A DNA stretch of 64,000 nucleotides from Owenia fusiformis (taxonomy: Eukaryota > Annelida > Polychaeta > Sabellida > Oweniidae). The position numbers and the translations under genes were made by a program. Within the stretch, counting starts at the first letter, position 1. Each line of letters opens with the position of its first letter. This document shows, one piece after another, positions 12,928 to 25,568 of the stretch. Where the stretch lies: positions 14,274,347-14,338,346 of the forward strand of contig CAIIXF020000009.1 in the NCBI GenBank assembly GCA_903813345.2, in the 5' to 3' direction. The notes under the pieces are model-generated. The model worked only from the letters and a program-made list of their open reading frames with translations. It had not been told where the DNA came from and ran no database searches.

Positions 12928-14068
12928 TGTAACAGATTGGATTGGAGAACTTTGAGAATATAGCCTGACATTTAGTGGAATGTAACCATTGCTTGATATT
13001 ACCTTATTGTTATATAACCAGGTGTAAGATTAACATTATATATAACTAAATGTACTTGTAGCAGTAAAACTGAGTTTACATAAAGTTGGTTTAGTGATCT
13101 TTCATGTGCAATATTTATTATCACTTTGTTTATTATAATATGTAACGTTTGCACTTTAACCGGGAATTAGGATAGAGCTTGTGATATGAATGGACAAGCT
13201 TGATATAACTGATAATATAGGATTTGGCTAAGACATAGACTTTTCTTGAGAACATTGTCAACATATGTATGTTTGCGGAGATAAAATAATAAAGATTTGA
13301 TGAAAATTACTATGGATTCTGTTTCTATTGGTTGCATGTGGACTGTCCTCTTGTATCTGTCAACAAGTTTTTGGCAATATTTATATCTGAATCAACTTCA
13401 AAATGAATTACCTGACATTTTTAATTAACAAATAAAATACTTTTCATTTGGTAAAATCTTTTATTTAAAGCATTAGAATTGAAGGATATCATTATTTTTT
13501 ATCAGTGTTTTTCCTCATAAATCAGAATACCTCCTATAAAAATTAATCAGAATACATCAACTATCAATGGCCTACAGACATTCTAGGTAGTAACATTTCA
13601 ATTGAATTGTGGATAATCGTGCTGTAAATATTTGACTCGATCTTAGAGATGCTGATGTGATCAGACTTACAATTTTATTCCCAATGTTCATGCAAATTCA
13701 CATCTAAAAGTGGTATATACCTTCTATGAAATATTCTTTGAAATAGATGCCCACTGGTTTTCAATGTTTCTCCTTACAATAGAATAAATAGGTAATTTAG
13801 AGTGATATCAACTTACTATGCATTTGTTTTGAAATAAGTTCTTACTATGAGGTTCTGGTAAAGTTCAAAGAGTTCAGTTGCTAATATAAAGCTTCTTTCC
13901 TTTGACTTTCAAAAATATAAGCTTTGCATGGACTCATAGTACAGGTACATAATATGGATGCCATAGAGAAATAAATCAACTATCAACAGTGATCATCTAT
14001 TGGACAATCAACATCCACCTGGAAAAATACAGTAGCCTCTTCCCAGGAGTATTTTATATTCATAGTTA
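12928..14068. other. Intergenic region, no gene seen
   Basis: AT-rich. No exon-like frames and no obvious repeats. Confidence 0.4.
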
Positions 14069-14463
14069 GAGTCCATTTCACTGGTTCATTTCGTCAGTAG
14101 AACGGCAAAAATAAGAAATTGGGAGACCATGCATTGTGCAATAATATATGGAAAAGTATATTCATAATGTATATGAATGACATTTGTATATCTTGGATTG
14201 CTTCTAGTTTGGCTTATAAAGTGTGTGGCCTCTTATATTTGGATGTTTCTCTGCCATGTTATTTTCAATTAGATTAACATGGCTGAAATTCTTCAAATTA
14301 CATGACGGCACAGGCTTATTGCACAAAAAACTAAAAAATCTGAAATATACAAATGTCATTCATGTACATTATGAATATACTTTTCCATATATTATTGCAC
14401 AATGGTCTCCCAATTTCTTATTTTTGCCGTTCTACTGACGAAATAAAGCAGTGAAATGGACTC
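14069..14463. mobile_element. Foldback element with ~120-bp arms
   Basis: The left arm from gagtccatttcactg through aaatgacattt reappears inverted from about 14340 to 14463. The ends are 14069 and 14463. The central 14190-14330 is unique. It lies just upstream of MSRB1 exon 1, so it could influence that promoter, which is inference. Confidence 0.8.
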
Positions 14464-14643
14464 ATGTACTATGCTGTACACTTATCTTATTTCGTGATAC
14501 TTCTTTTGTCATCTTAAAGTTACCACCTTACCCGGAAGTGACGTTTTTTAGATTTCATAAGATTTTTTATTTGTATTAATTTGATCATATATGCAGACAA
14601 TAGTCTTGAATTACAATAAAAACGATTAAATTAAAGTTTCATT

Positions 14644-17600
14644 ATGTCCTTCTGTGCCTGGGGTGGAGGAGAAAAATACAGAGACCATTTTGATACAGGT
14701 ACATGTAAATTGAAATTGCTCAGTTCAAATAATATTTTACTTTTGAATTTTTTCAATGTTCCAATATTCTTCAAACAAGTTCATTTCTAATGATTATTTT
14801 TATCATAATACATACCATGGGCTTTCAATAGAGTAGTTGAAAACTCATGTAAATACCTAACATGTCAACAATTCAACATGTTTCACTACGGTACCACATT
14901 TTCATTCAAGATGGCGCTGCTACAGAGCACTTTCAGGAACTATATTCACAGATTTAAACATAGATTTTTTGCCCCCTCCATTTAGCGGAGGGATATAACT
15001 GTGTACTGAGGCCTTCTGTAGGGCAGAGCTGACTAGAGTCTCTAGCCAATTCTTGGCTAGAAGTAATTTCATCTGGATAAATTTATTAAATATTTTAAAA
15101 ATTGCCAGATAAATAAATTATGAATTAAAATGGAACTGGGCTCCTTGATGAAATATTGCATGATTTCGTCTAAAATTATAATAAACAGCTCCAAGAAAAA
15201 TGTATATTTGAAAACGGGACGAAATGTCGTCATTGTCTGACATTAGTAACTGGCTGTAAATTCTAAGTTAGCGATCCAGAAGATGTGAACTAATACATTG
15301 ATCACTTCATGTGTTTTGGAATTTTTGGTGAGGTAATAAGACCAAATCTCGCTATTCAAATTGTGACGTGGAAAAATGGCGAACATTTGATTTCAAATTT
15401 TATGATTACGCCATGACCCGTATACACCAGTAAAAAACATGCAGGGATTTATCTTTGGACGAAGGCGACGATATACATGTAGTGGCCTTAGAAGAGGGTA
15501 AGGCAGAGTCTTCATGTCAATCTTTAGAAAGGGATCTCGAAAAGTGACCTGTATAGAAAAATAAAATAACCTATACAAAAATAAGTCGAATCATGACCCT
15601 CCATGGGATTCCCTGTGCTTAGAGACTAGGTCTACTGGTTGGATGACATCTCACCAAATTAAAGTTCAAGGGTCAATACATTATTTCGTGATAGGGGCAA
15701 AGCCTTAATGGAAGATCAACACAGGAAAAATGGAAAGTCAAAATATCATTTACACTTTCTGTGCTTATGCTTCATCATGAACAAAACAATTAAAGGTGTT
15801 ATGGTTTCATTAAAATGTGTGTATAAACCTCTAGAAGGTAAGTAAGACTCCCAATCTTTAGGAACACTTATATTTCAAGTTCTACGACGCAGTCAGGCCA
15901 TGAAAAAATTAGTAGGTTCAAAATTTTTATTCTTCTGAGATTTGATCAATTTAACATTGGGTCATCCCCATCTCTAGTGTAAGGTCAAAACCCTCATAGT
16001 CAAAGTCACTAGAAGTAGGGCCGCCATTTCCAGATGTAGGGTATCATCGAATATAAAGCGAGAGAATTCTGACCAATATTCTTCGTTATCATCGTGTCAT
16101 ATTCCAACCTGTTTATAAACACTTATCATAAGGTTCAAATGAATGTCTATGCTATCTTTTTTGTAATGACTGATGAGGACCTCACAAGAGTCACAATGCT
16201 GCACAAGGTTGTCCTCCAAAATGTAGCCATTCTATTAGCTGCTTGAACTCTACCTGTCGATAAATGAATGATGAATCAGCCTACAGTTTTTAAGATTGTT
16301 TTCAATATGTTTTTTCAATAACTGCATCCCCAAACTCATTTTGAACAACAATTTGGAATCAGTTCTTCAAATTTTAGGACATAAATCTTCATCAGTTTTT
16401 ATGTTACCACCAGAAGTGTTGACATATTGTTATAGTCTCCAACTTATATGTGGACAGTGTTCAGCGTTCAGAGTTTGGCAGTTGGTGTCTGTAACAAATG
16501 GCATCTTATATGCTGATGCCTAGAGACAAAGGAGCTATGCTGAAGAAGAGATTTTCAAAATAACTGCTAAATATCAAATTGGTCACCATTTTTAGCAAAA
16601 AAATTTATCTTTGATACATCAAATACCAGTGAACGGATTTGGTTCAAATTTTATATGATGATGCCTAGGGTTGATTTGTTCTAGAAAGAATTCTAAAGAT
16701 GGCAGCTGAATTTTAAAATGGCAGCCATTTTTCATTAAAAAAGTTCATTTTGAACAACAATTTGGAATCAGTTCTTCAAATTTTAGGACATAAATCTTCA
16801 TCAGTTTTTATGTTACCACCAGAAGTGTTGACATATTGTTATAGTCTCCAACTTATATGAAGACAGTGTTCAGCGTTCAGAGTTTGGCAGTTGGTGTCTG
16901 TAACAAATGGCATCTTATATGCTGATGCCTAGAGACAAAGGAGCTATGCTGAAGAAGAGATTTTCAAAATAACTGCTAAATATCAAATTGGTCACCATTT
17001 TTAGCAAAAAAATTTATCTTTGATACATCAAATACCAGTGAACGGATTTGGTTCAAATTTTATATGATGATGCCTAGGGTTGATTTGTTCTAGAAAGAAT
17101 TTTAAAGATGGCAGCTGAATTTTAAAATGGCAGCCATTTTTCATTAAAAAAGTGAATGGATCTGGTTCAAATTTTATATGCTGATTCCTAGGGACACAGT
17201 AGCTCTGTTCAAGAAAGTTTTTCAAAATGGCGGCTGAATTTCTTGATAACTCAAATGCTGATTGATGGATATGGTTTACATTTTATATGTTGATGCCTAG
17301 GGACAAACAAGCTCTGCTCAAGAAGGAATTTTCAAGATGGCCACTAAAAATCAAAATATGTTTTGTTTGGTGGTATTCACAGTACATCTGTTTGACAAAG
17401 AATTTTCAAGATGGCAGCTGAATTTTAAAATGGCTGCTATTTTTCATAAAAAAAGTGAATGGATCTGGTTCAAATTTTATATGCTGATTCCTAGGGACAC
17501 AGTAGCTCTGTTCGAGAAAGTTTTTCAAAATGGCGGCTGAATTTCTTGATAACTCAAATGCTGATTGATGGATATGGTTTACATTTTATATGTTGATGCC

Positions 17601-19024
17601 TAGGGACAAACAAGCTCTGCTCAAGAAGGAATTTTCAAGATGGCCACTAATAATCAAAATATGTTTTGTTTGGTGGTATTCGCTACTCCTTGGAGTTGCT
17701 GTTTTTCTAGTTATGAACTGCAGTGGCTGTATATGTTTTCTTTTTGATACATGTTAAAAACTTAAAATTAAATGCCCTGAACCATTTTTTTTAATTTGGA
17801 AAATCCTCCAAATGAAATTGGCACCAATATTAGAAAACTGAGTCAAAAACAAATTGATAAACAGTGCGAAATGAATGACCAGTTCAATCAAGGTAGCTGG
17901 TACATGTACAAAATAATGCAAATATATCAAAAAGAATAGTTATCCTCAATTGTCAAATATAACTTTGTTAATGTATTTTCAAGGTATATATGTGTGCTCA
18001 AAATGTGGCAATGAGTTATTCACAAGCAAGTCTAAGTATGAACATAGCACCCCCTGGCCAGCATTCACAGAGCCTATAAGAGAGGACAGTCTACACAAGT
18101 ATGAGGAATCGCCCAGAGCACTAAAGGTATAATCAGGCATAAAAGTGTTTTAATAAAATTAGAAGAGCACAAATCATGCTCAAAATCAAATATTTAACCA
18201 TTTATCGAACATGTATTTTTAGTTTTGCATATGTGGGCCATATATGGAAAAGGCTAAATGCTAGATTATTTTATTTTATGGGCTTTGATTGTATGTGATA
18301 CAATTCTATATTTCAGGTGCTATGTGGAAAATGCAAGAATGGCTTGGGACATGAGTTCCTTGAAGATGGGCCAAAGGCTGGCATGTCACGATTTTGAATA
18401 TTCAGTGACTCTCTGAAGTTTGTGCCTAAGACTAGTAAGAATTCATATTCACCATATTTTATCAAATTTTATCTGTAGTGTTTATGGGATGAAATCTGTA
18501 GCTCTGTTCATACAAGTGATTATAAGAACAAGAACTTTTTCTCGGATGCACTTTTTCCCAAAAAAATAAAATTCTCATTGAGACTCACATTTTTCTAAAC
18601 CAGCAAGAGCTGTTGTAAATGTGTCTTTATTCATATGGAACGATGACGGGTTTGTGTCCTTATGTTTTCATTTTGGGTCCATTGTGGTTTTACGTATGTA
18701 TATCAAATAATTGAAAAATGTTTATTTTCCATTCACTTGAATATAACTTTACATTTTGAAAACAAAATATTGATTTATCTTCTCCCCGTTAATTAACTAT
18801 TGGTGATTAGACACCATCCTTAGTTATGATTAAATATAAGCTGAAAATATTGGAGTGAAAAGCTCAGTAACTGCTATTGCGTTGAAATGTTGAAACAATA
18901 TTCAAATGTTTATTCAGTTTTCATCATACCAATTGCTTCTAAATTCGGCAAAAATGCATACATAAGTCTTGACCAAAAGTTGATCTTTTTTTCAGATACA
19001 GGCAACGGAACTGCAGGGAGCTAA
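14644..19024 (+). CDS. MSRB1: Methionine-R-sulfoxide reductase B1, selenoprotein with in-frame UGA
   Basis: Reduces methionine-R-sulfoxide in proteins in the cytosol and nucleus. Exons: 14644-14698 ([18 protein letters not shown]), 17984-18126, 18317-18434 and 18996-19024 (TAA), total 114 aa against 116 in human. The frame runs [37 protein letters not shown], then [19 protein letters not shown]. The UGA is at 18395-18397 and sits exactly where vertebrate MSRB1 has its catalytic selenocysteine (here Sec93). Coding similarity continues past it into a fourth exon with proper GT-AG ends, so it is recoded and not a stop. The two CxxC pairs are the structural zinc ligands. Intron 1 (14699-17983) is filled with tandem repeats. 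Reading UGA as stop would remove the active site. Confidence 0.96.
15600..15912 (+). repeat. Diverged fragment of the 32.5 kb foldback family
   Basis: Segments ctagaaggtaagtaagactc, ctacgacgcagtcaggcc and agttcaagggtcaat match, in the orientation of its right arm, the element at 32529-33355. No paired arm is present here. Confidence 0.55.
16337..17720 (+). repeat. Tandemly duplicated 'ATGGC(A/G)GC' repeat inside MSRB1 intron 1
   Basis: About 409 bp at 16337-16745 is repeated almost exactly at 16746-17155. About 303 bp (17150-17450, containing ggttcaaattttatatgctg and caaaatggcggctgaatttc) is repeated at 17453-17660. The same family, ending gtttggtgg...gctactccntggagt, recurs at 56830-58025. 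Both 409-bp units carry the hairpin-headed motif (16401-16520 and 16810-16930). Confidence 0.8.
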
Positions 19025-19224
19025 ACCTTATTTTAGTTCTCTTAAAAGAAAGATGTCTCTAGTTACTTCACTCACATTTAAGATGGGAACCATGGATTTC
19101 ATTCTGAACAGAATCACAGAATAACATAAACTAGAAGATAATTATACTCCAAGGACAACTGGACATATTTGAAGTGTTATTCCTCTCTTGATCAATAACA
19201 ATTTCATACCAAGTTTGGATTTAA

Positions 19225-19299
19225 TTATAAAACAGGGTATTATGATTTGTGATGCTGAGAATATACAACATTGCTGGTCAATGAATTCTAGTTTCATAA
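19225..19299 (+). promoter_or_regulatory. Candidate SECIS element in MSRB1 3' UTR
   Basis: Proposed helix I pairs 19225-19233 (ttataaaac) with 19291-19299 (gtttcataa), 8 of 9 paired. An internal loop leads to a possible quartet, TGA at 19243-19245 opposite TGA at 19282-19284, then a weak helix II and an apical loop holding AA near 19260-19261. Helix II needs G-U pairs and bulges, so the fold is not compelling. Another ATGA-N11-AA arrangement occurs near 19350, but it overlaps AATAAA. A SECIS must exist downstream of the UGA; its place here is inference. Confidence 0.3.
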
Positions 19300-20563
19300 C
19301 ATTGCAAAATGACATTGCTTTGTGCGGGTGTGGGGCGTTATAGGGTAACATGAGTCTAGGATGCAATAAAACATGGGAGGCATAAGGAGTCAATACTCAG
19401 GACAGTTCCTATTGGAGCCCTTATATAAGGATCATGTCCCCATATCACGCAGACTGCTCCTGTTTATTTGGATTTCAAGAAGTCTTGGAAGACACACAGA
19501 TCAATAAATAGGTCCAGCTTTAACAAGTCATTTTATTAAGATATTATTTTACACATAGCATTTAACCGACTACCTCAGAGTTTGAAACAATCGTGTTGAC
19601 AAAAAAAGATAAAAGCCTGATACAAGAGTAAGCATGTTACAAGGGTAAGCATGTATTTCATGCACTTGTGTAAATACAGCATAAACACTGGAGAGGTTAA
19701 GCTTTGCATATATAATCGAAACTGAACCTGTATGTATCACTCGACCATATACAAATTCATGTAGCCTTCTCATATAAATAGCCGTTCAAATCCAGTGTTT
19801 GTTTAGACTACACCATAGCGTGTAATGATTCTATAGTATGTCATTGATGCGGTTTTATAGCTGGTATTCTAATACATATTTTAAACGAGCTCGTTTTGTA
19901 AGATTTTTGGCGCTAAACCATGCATGACATACATCATCGTGTTCAGCAAGAATTCAACTGTGCATCGAAATCAAAATTGACAGCATAGTGTTCAATAGAC
20001 ACGAGTAAAATGGTTCCCATTGACCCAACGTCAAATTTCAAATCTCCCGTTCTAAACCCGAAACTCTGAAGCTGAAAGAGTATCTGAAGTAGACTAAGCG
20101 CGCATAAAACTATGAGCGCTCGATACATTCCTTTGTTAATTTTTGTACTTTGCGTTCACGGTTACGTTGTGAAAAACATCGTTAGCTTAACCTCTCCACT
20201 GTTACCTGTAATTCATTACTCAGTGAATATCACAAATGACCAACATGCATTCAACAGCATGCATAACTATAAGTAAATAATAGACAATAACTGGTTCATG
20301 ATTCAGTATTGATTAGGTATAGACCTGAAATTCTTCCGACTTATCCTATACTACAAGCATATTGGAAACTTCTAATGTAATGCATGTGGCATACTATTAC
20401 TTTACCTAATTTGGCATTATTTAATTTGGTGAATTCAACATGATTGGGAATATTTGGAATTTGGTGAATTACTATGACTAGTTTATGTTCTATTTTATCC
20501 TTCTTACTATGATCATTATGTTTGATCAGAAAGCATTCACTTCTAAGCCATGTCAGAATTGAC
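19300..20563. other. MSRB1 3' flank, no confident gene
   Basis: AATAAA near 19366 may end the MSRB1 transcript. A 61-codon minus-strand frame at 19943-20128 begins like a signal anchor (MYRALIVLCALSLLQILF) but has no recognisable homology or continuing exon, so it is not called. Confidence 0.4.
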
Positions 20564-20640
20564 ATGATCCGATGTGGAAAAACTTTGAATTCATTTGTGT
20601 AAACATCAAATGAATTCAAAGTTTTTCCACATCGGATCAT
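20564..20640. repeat. Perfect 33-bp inverted repeat with 11-nt loop
   Basis: Arms 20564-20596 and 20608-20640 (atgatccgatgtggaaaaac...) are exact inverse copies separated by gtgtaaacatc. No target duplication was found around it. Confidence 0.9.
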
Positions 20641-21120
20641 CAGAAAGCTGTTCGAAATAAAAACATGGAGTAGAATTACTGAAAGCGCAAATTACTGATT
20701 GCAAATCCCCAAATTAAAACAAGCGGCAAATTAATAGAGTAACAGTATTGAAACCATGGGTTGCCATATATGAAAATGAGAGTGAAGTGACAGAAAGGAT
20801 GGAGAAACAATACTTGGTAGCAAACCATTATGTTCCAAGTAAGAATGAAGCTTTAAGGCTAGATTCCTAGGAATGCCTATAGGTGGAGCAATCAACTTGG
20901 AACTCTTGGTTCAAATCATGTTATTGTTACATCATCAGTAACTCGGTGAATGTGTAAAATTTCTTTAAAAAGTTGAGATTTAAGTAGAATACTGTAGAAG
21001 CAATAACCTGATGAGCAATGATAGCTTGGCACATTGAGAGGTTTGGCCATGTAGAATGTATTCAATTTAGAATATGTATGGAAGATTTGGAAGTGAAACT
21101 GCTGTTAAAACAAATAAACT

Positions 21121-21455
21121 GATTAATGTTAATGATATGAAGAGTGTATTTTAGTAATCTGATGATAAAGTTAATGATATGAAGAGTGTATCGTAGTAAT
21201 TTGATGATAAGTTAATGATATGAAGAGTGTATCGTAGTAATCTGATGATAAGTTAATGATATGAAGAGTGTATCGTAGTAATCTGATGATAAGTTAATGA
21301 TATGAAGAGTGTATCGTAGTAATCTGATGATAAGTTAATGATATGAAGAGTGTATCGTAGTAATCTGATGATAAGTTAATGATATGAAGAGTGTATCGTA
21401 GTATCTGATGATAAGTTAATGATATGAAGAGTGTATTGTAGTAATCTGATGATCA
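21121..21455 (+). repeat. 41-bp minisatellite, about eight units
   Basis: Unit gttaatgatatgaagagtgt followed by atcgtagtaatctgatgataa, nearly identical from about 21170 to 21455, with more diverged first units. No coding content. Confidence 0.9.
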
Positions 21456-21608
21456 TGTGCACATAGACTACATTACAGACCAAAAAATGTAATATTTCAT
21501 TTGTTTAAGAATGTGGTTATCAAATGGATGGATTGTTTGAGCTGTATAATGGTATATAATGGATTGTTTGAGCTGTATAATGGTATATAATGGATTGTTT
21601 GAGCTGTA

Positions 21609-22706
21609 CGAGGGGTGATCAATAAGTAATGGACGCTTTTTTACACAGATGCTTTTTATAGACCAATCCCTTCGATTTTCTTACCAGTGATACATCATTC
21701 AATTATCTATCAACTCTGAAGATTTGAAGACAATATATATATTACATGTTGATATATCTTTATTTCCGTGAAGGAGGTACAGGTACCCCGGGACCGACAT
21801 TTACGTCACATATTCTGAAGCTATTTTAGATTGTTAAACATGTAATGCAGTTGAATGCAGGCTGAACAAAACAAACCATCATGGTCATGAATTACCCCAT
21901 TTTGTTATGCCATAGTAATAATATAATAATTTTGAATATTTTATCATCACTATGTGGTATTCATGCCACATTCATTCCACAAGGCCCTCTAAATAGTTTC
22001 CATCAAGTGCTACATGTACACAATTCCTCATCCTCTTAACTCAAGATTGTGAGACAAGGCTGAATCCATTCTCTGACATGGTAGCAATATGCAGTTGCAC
22101 GGGTTGTTTTATTTCATCAATGTCAATAGACCTGCATCCTTTCTCTATAGAAATAAGTAGTGTAGAAATAAACAAGTCACATGTGAGCAGATCTGGACAA
22201 TATGGTGCATTGGCCAAGGGCTCAATTTTGAGGTCCAGGGATATTGTTTTCTGAACATTTTGAGATCTGTGGGCAGGTGCATTGTCCATATGGAGTAGGG
22301 TGTTCCCTCCTCTCACCACCCCTTTCTTCCACTGAATGCTTTCTCAAATTGACCTGCAAACCCCGTCCATACAACACTCTGACATTACAATACTTTCTGT
22401 TTATGTGTTACCAGTCAGCAAAAATTTTTAAACAACACAACACTTGTTGCATATAAAACATTCAAATCTAACTGAAATTTACCAAACTGGCTAAAATCTG
22501 AATATGTGACGTAAATGTCGGTCCCGGGGTACCTGTACCTCCTTCACAGAAATAAGGATATATCAATATGTATTACATATCTTGTCTTCAAATCTTCAGA
22601 ATTGATAGATAATTGAATGATGTATCACTGGTAGGAAAATCAAAGGGATTGGTCTATAAAAAGTATCTGTGTAAAAAAGCGTCCATTACTTATTGATCAC
22701 CCCTCG
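21609..22706 (-). mobile_element. Mariner-like DNA transposon with ~215-bp inverted repeats
   Basis: 1,098 bp bounded by cgaggggtgatcaataagta and its inverse, with a TA duplication at 21607-21608 and 22707-22708. The arms remain alike for roughly 215 bp, up to gtcggtcccggggtacctgt. The interior retains only a C-terminal transposase relic on the minus strand. Confidence 0.92.
22041..22319 (-). pseudogene. Mariner transposase C-terminal remnant
   Basis: A 92-codon frame retaining the second and third catalytic aspartate blocks, HMDNAPAHRS and PYCPDLLTCDLF, in the arrangement of mariner DD34D transposases. The N-terminal DNA-binding region and the first catalytic D are gone, so the element cannot encode its own transposase. 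Confidence 0.85.
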
Positions 22707-23180
22707 TATAATGGTATATAATGGATTGTTTGAACATAGTGATATGAAAACAAGTATGGAATTTGTAACATACGGACAATATCTGTAACATACAGATATT
22801 TGAATCATTTAAAACTTTACCTAATGTATAATATGTGTTTAAGATGCAAATATTGAGAAAAAAGAAAATACTGCTACTGTACTAAAGACAACTCTAATTT
22901 ATTTTGATTATAAACTGTAAATAAAGAAAGGTACAAATAGTAAAGTTAGAATATATTTGTTGTTTTGTATATTATTCTGACTTATCTAAGTAAAAGTATC
23001 TTAATACAATAAGATACTGTTACCAATATTGCCCAAAATCTGAAGATGTGTACGAGACGCCAATAGGTGATAACTGTATGAATTTAAATCAGAAAAGCAG
23101 CAAATACTATCGAATAACACATATCTTATGAAGTCACTCACCAGTTAGATGAAATTTTCTTGATGGAAACATGGAATAAA

Positions 23181-23290
23181 CATGTAAAATGTCAACACCT
23201 GCCATTTGTTACAGATGCCAAACACTGAACACCAACCGCCATCCACAGAAAAATTGGAGACTGTAAAAATATGTCACCACTTCTGGCGGA
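23181..23290 (-). repeat. Hairpin-headed interspersed repeat, reverse copy
   Basis: Reads, in reverse, as the family with gtctccaattttt and gccatttgttacagatgcc. Surrounding 23640-24120 has further diverged repeat sequence of the ATGGC family. Confidence 0.65.
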
Positions 23291-24479
23291 GACATAATAA
23301 CCAGGCATTAGTATTGTCTCCTTTTGACATAATCTACATCCATGACTTGACATGACGCCATATCATAAGAATAAATAGAGGTCATATGACCTGACCTCAG
23401 CCTATACAATTTATATCAAATCCAATACCATACTTGCATTATCAAAAAATTGTATTTCTTAAAAAATGGAAGGTCATTATGAATTCAGTCGCCATCAAGA
23501 AAATTCATTCTTGTGCATCGTTCTATGCCCATACTGTACAGCTAAAATATAATCTGTGGAATTTAATATGCCGAATGTTGTATTTAGTGGTCCATCTGCA
23601 AATTAAAATCTCAGATCAAGTACTGTAACTTCTCAAAAGTTCGGTATTTTTTCTTTTATATTCATTAATATTCGGTCATTTCTCAATGTATTTTGATAGC
23701 AAATACAGGAGCTATTTTGGCTGTTGTGAAATGGGCAAATAATAAAAAAATCTATTTTTGAAGTCTTCATTCGGGAAATATAATGTTCAGATTATATTTC
23801 AGCTATACAGTAAGGCACTAGCATATGAAATCTGAACCAAACTTGAGAACAGTTATTTGAGTTATCAAAAAGAATATTTAAGATATAAGCCTATACATTT
23901 TTTTCTTGAGAAGACACTCGCTGTCAATATGGCACAAGTACATGTATATAAAATCTGAACCAAATCTGTCAACTTAACTGGCATTTAACAGGAACAGTCA
24001 TAACAGAGGCCATTTAAAATTCAGTGAACAACTTGAAAATTCTTCTTGAACAGAGCTCAGATGGACAACCAGGCAGACGGATGGCTTCTCTAAGTCCTCA
24101 GGAAAGTTTTCTGTTTTTAGTGGTATAATAACATGTTAGAAGTGTTTCATTCCCATATTTCATAACCATGGTAACAGATACTGCACAAAATGTAAAACCT
24201 CTTGTAATGATCTAATCTTTAATTGTTCAGTGATGGCGCAGATCTTACAAAAAAATGTAACACATTCCTGATATTATTACCATGACAACATACATATTAC
24301 CAAAGGTCTGTTGAAACTTGTGAAAATTCAATTTGTTACGCTTGGTGGTGACATACAAACTAGTCAACAGAAAATTCTACTGTTTATAATTCCATATACA
24401 TGTAGGCCTATTTGTTTTGGTAATAGCACAGTCTGATATCCCTACGATGTCATTACAAGCCAGATCACGGATAATCCTA

Positions 24480-25495
24480 TCAACTTTTTGAAGATGCAAC
24501 ATTACTTGTGTCTTCCTTTTTAGTCCTGTTATTATTGGAACTGGAAGAGTCATCATTTTTATTTCCATCATCATTAGTTAACTGAGATTGTTTCTGAGAT
24601 TGTTCCCACATTAATCTCCTCTGTTCCTTATGCAGTCTTTTCTCCTCAGGTGTCCTTTTAGGAGGAGTAGGTCCAATTACTTTAAGCTGTACTTTGTCCA
24701 AATTTGGATCTTTCACCCAGGCTTCAGGGTGTTCAGTCCACAGTTTGTTGCTTCCCCTTAGAAGGAAGCGCTTCACTGATTTACACTCTAAGCAAGTCAG
24801 GACCATGTGTTTTTCCCTCTTAGCTGAAAAATATTATTAGAAAATATTCAGGTCTGAACTAACATGTATATGTGTATCATGAAACCAGCTTTAGTTTCCA
24901 AATGGCATCTTATCTTATGGTTAAGTCCAAATCCATTCATTTGAATAATTCTTGTATATGCAGAATGTTGAAAGAAACAAACTTTAACCATGCATATTCA
25001 AGAAACATGAGAAAAAGATTTCTGTACACATTCCCATTCTAAACATAACATTTAAGTTGAACAGCTATTTAAGGAAGAATGCACATTTCCACGCCATCTT
25101 GTAGAATTCCATGAAGATTATAATTTTGAACTTTGTCACAATTTTTTCAAATAAGGCTTTTTGTATGTATATACATACATCTTGTCCTAACTGTTGCAGT
25201 GACACCTGGTATCAGTAGCATGAAGCACTTCTTACATATGGTCCTCTTTATAGATGGCTCTCTAAAAACAATATGAAATTAGTTTGATATGTCATACATC
25301 ATAATAGGCTTCAACATGACACGTTGTACACTTTAGTTTTCAATGCCTCTTATCAAAATTATTTTTAACATGGTGTGGACAGTATGATACTTACATTCTA
25401 AATACATGTTTGCGTGCTATGGAAATCATGTTTGTGATGTATTGTCTCACTAGCTCAGTATTGTTTGGATGTGTCCTCACCACTTCATGGGCTGC
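24480..25495 (-). CDS. RPP21: Ribonuclease P protein subunit p21, three of at least four exons
   Basis: Zinc-ribbon (Rpr2) subunit of nuclear RNase P/MRP, which processes tRNA 5' ends. Exons on the minus strand: 25495-25395, 25261-25179 and 24823-24480 (TGA). They read AAHEVVRTHPNNTELVRQYI, ARKHVFR-IEPSIKRTICKKC, LLIPGVTATVRTR and SKREKHMVLTCLECKSVKRF, matching the order of human RPP21. Zinc ligands are CKKC and CLEC. The C-terminal tail is basic, then Gln/Asn/Ser-rich (KQSQLTNDDGNKN), which I regard as poorly conserved. The first exon, which should end in something like NFLYQ before phase 0, was not found; a repeat-rich tract begins 70 bp upstream at 25569, so that exon may lie well away. 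Confidence 0.9.
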
Positions 25496-25568
25496 CTGTA
25501 AATATAGTAATAAATATCATGCATAGCATGAACAAGAGAAATTCTCTAACAAGACACACAGTGATAAA

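Larger units (their letters stand above)
21524..22740 (+). repeat. 31-bp minisatellite split by a mariner insertion
   Basis: Unit atggattgtttgagctgtat followed by aatggtatata occurs at about 21530-21608 and resumes at 22707-22738. The break falls at the TA inside gagctgTAtaatgg, where the mariner-like element sits. Confidence 0.85.

Noticed and set aside
19943-20128. 61-codon minus-strand frame with a signal-anchor-like start.
   Set aside because: No homology, no continuing exon found and no supporting context.
20341-20640. 99-codon minus-strand frame.
   Set aside because: It starts inside the perfect hairpin and has no recognisable domain.
24377-24574. 65-codon minus-strand frame overlapping the RPP21 last exon.
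   Set aside because: Shadow frame; the overlapping frame has clear RPP21 similarity.
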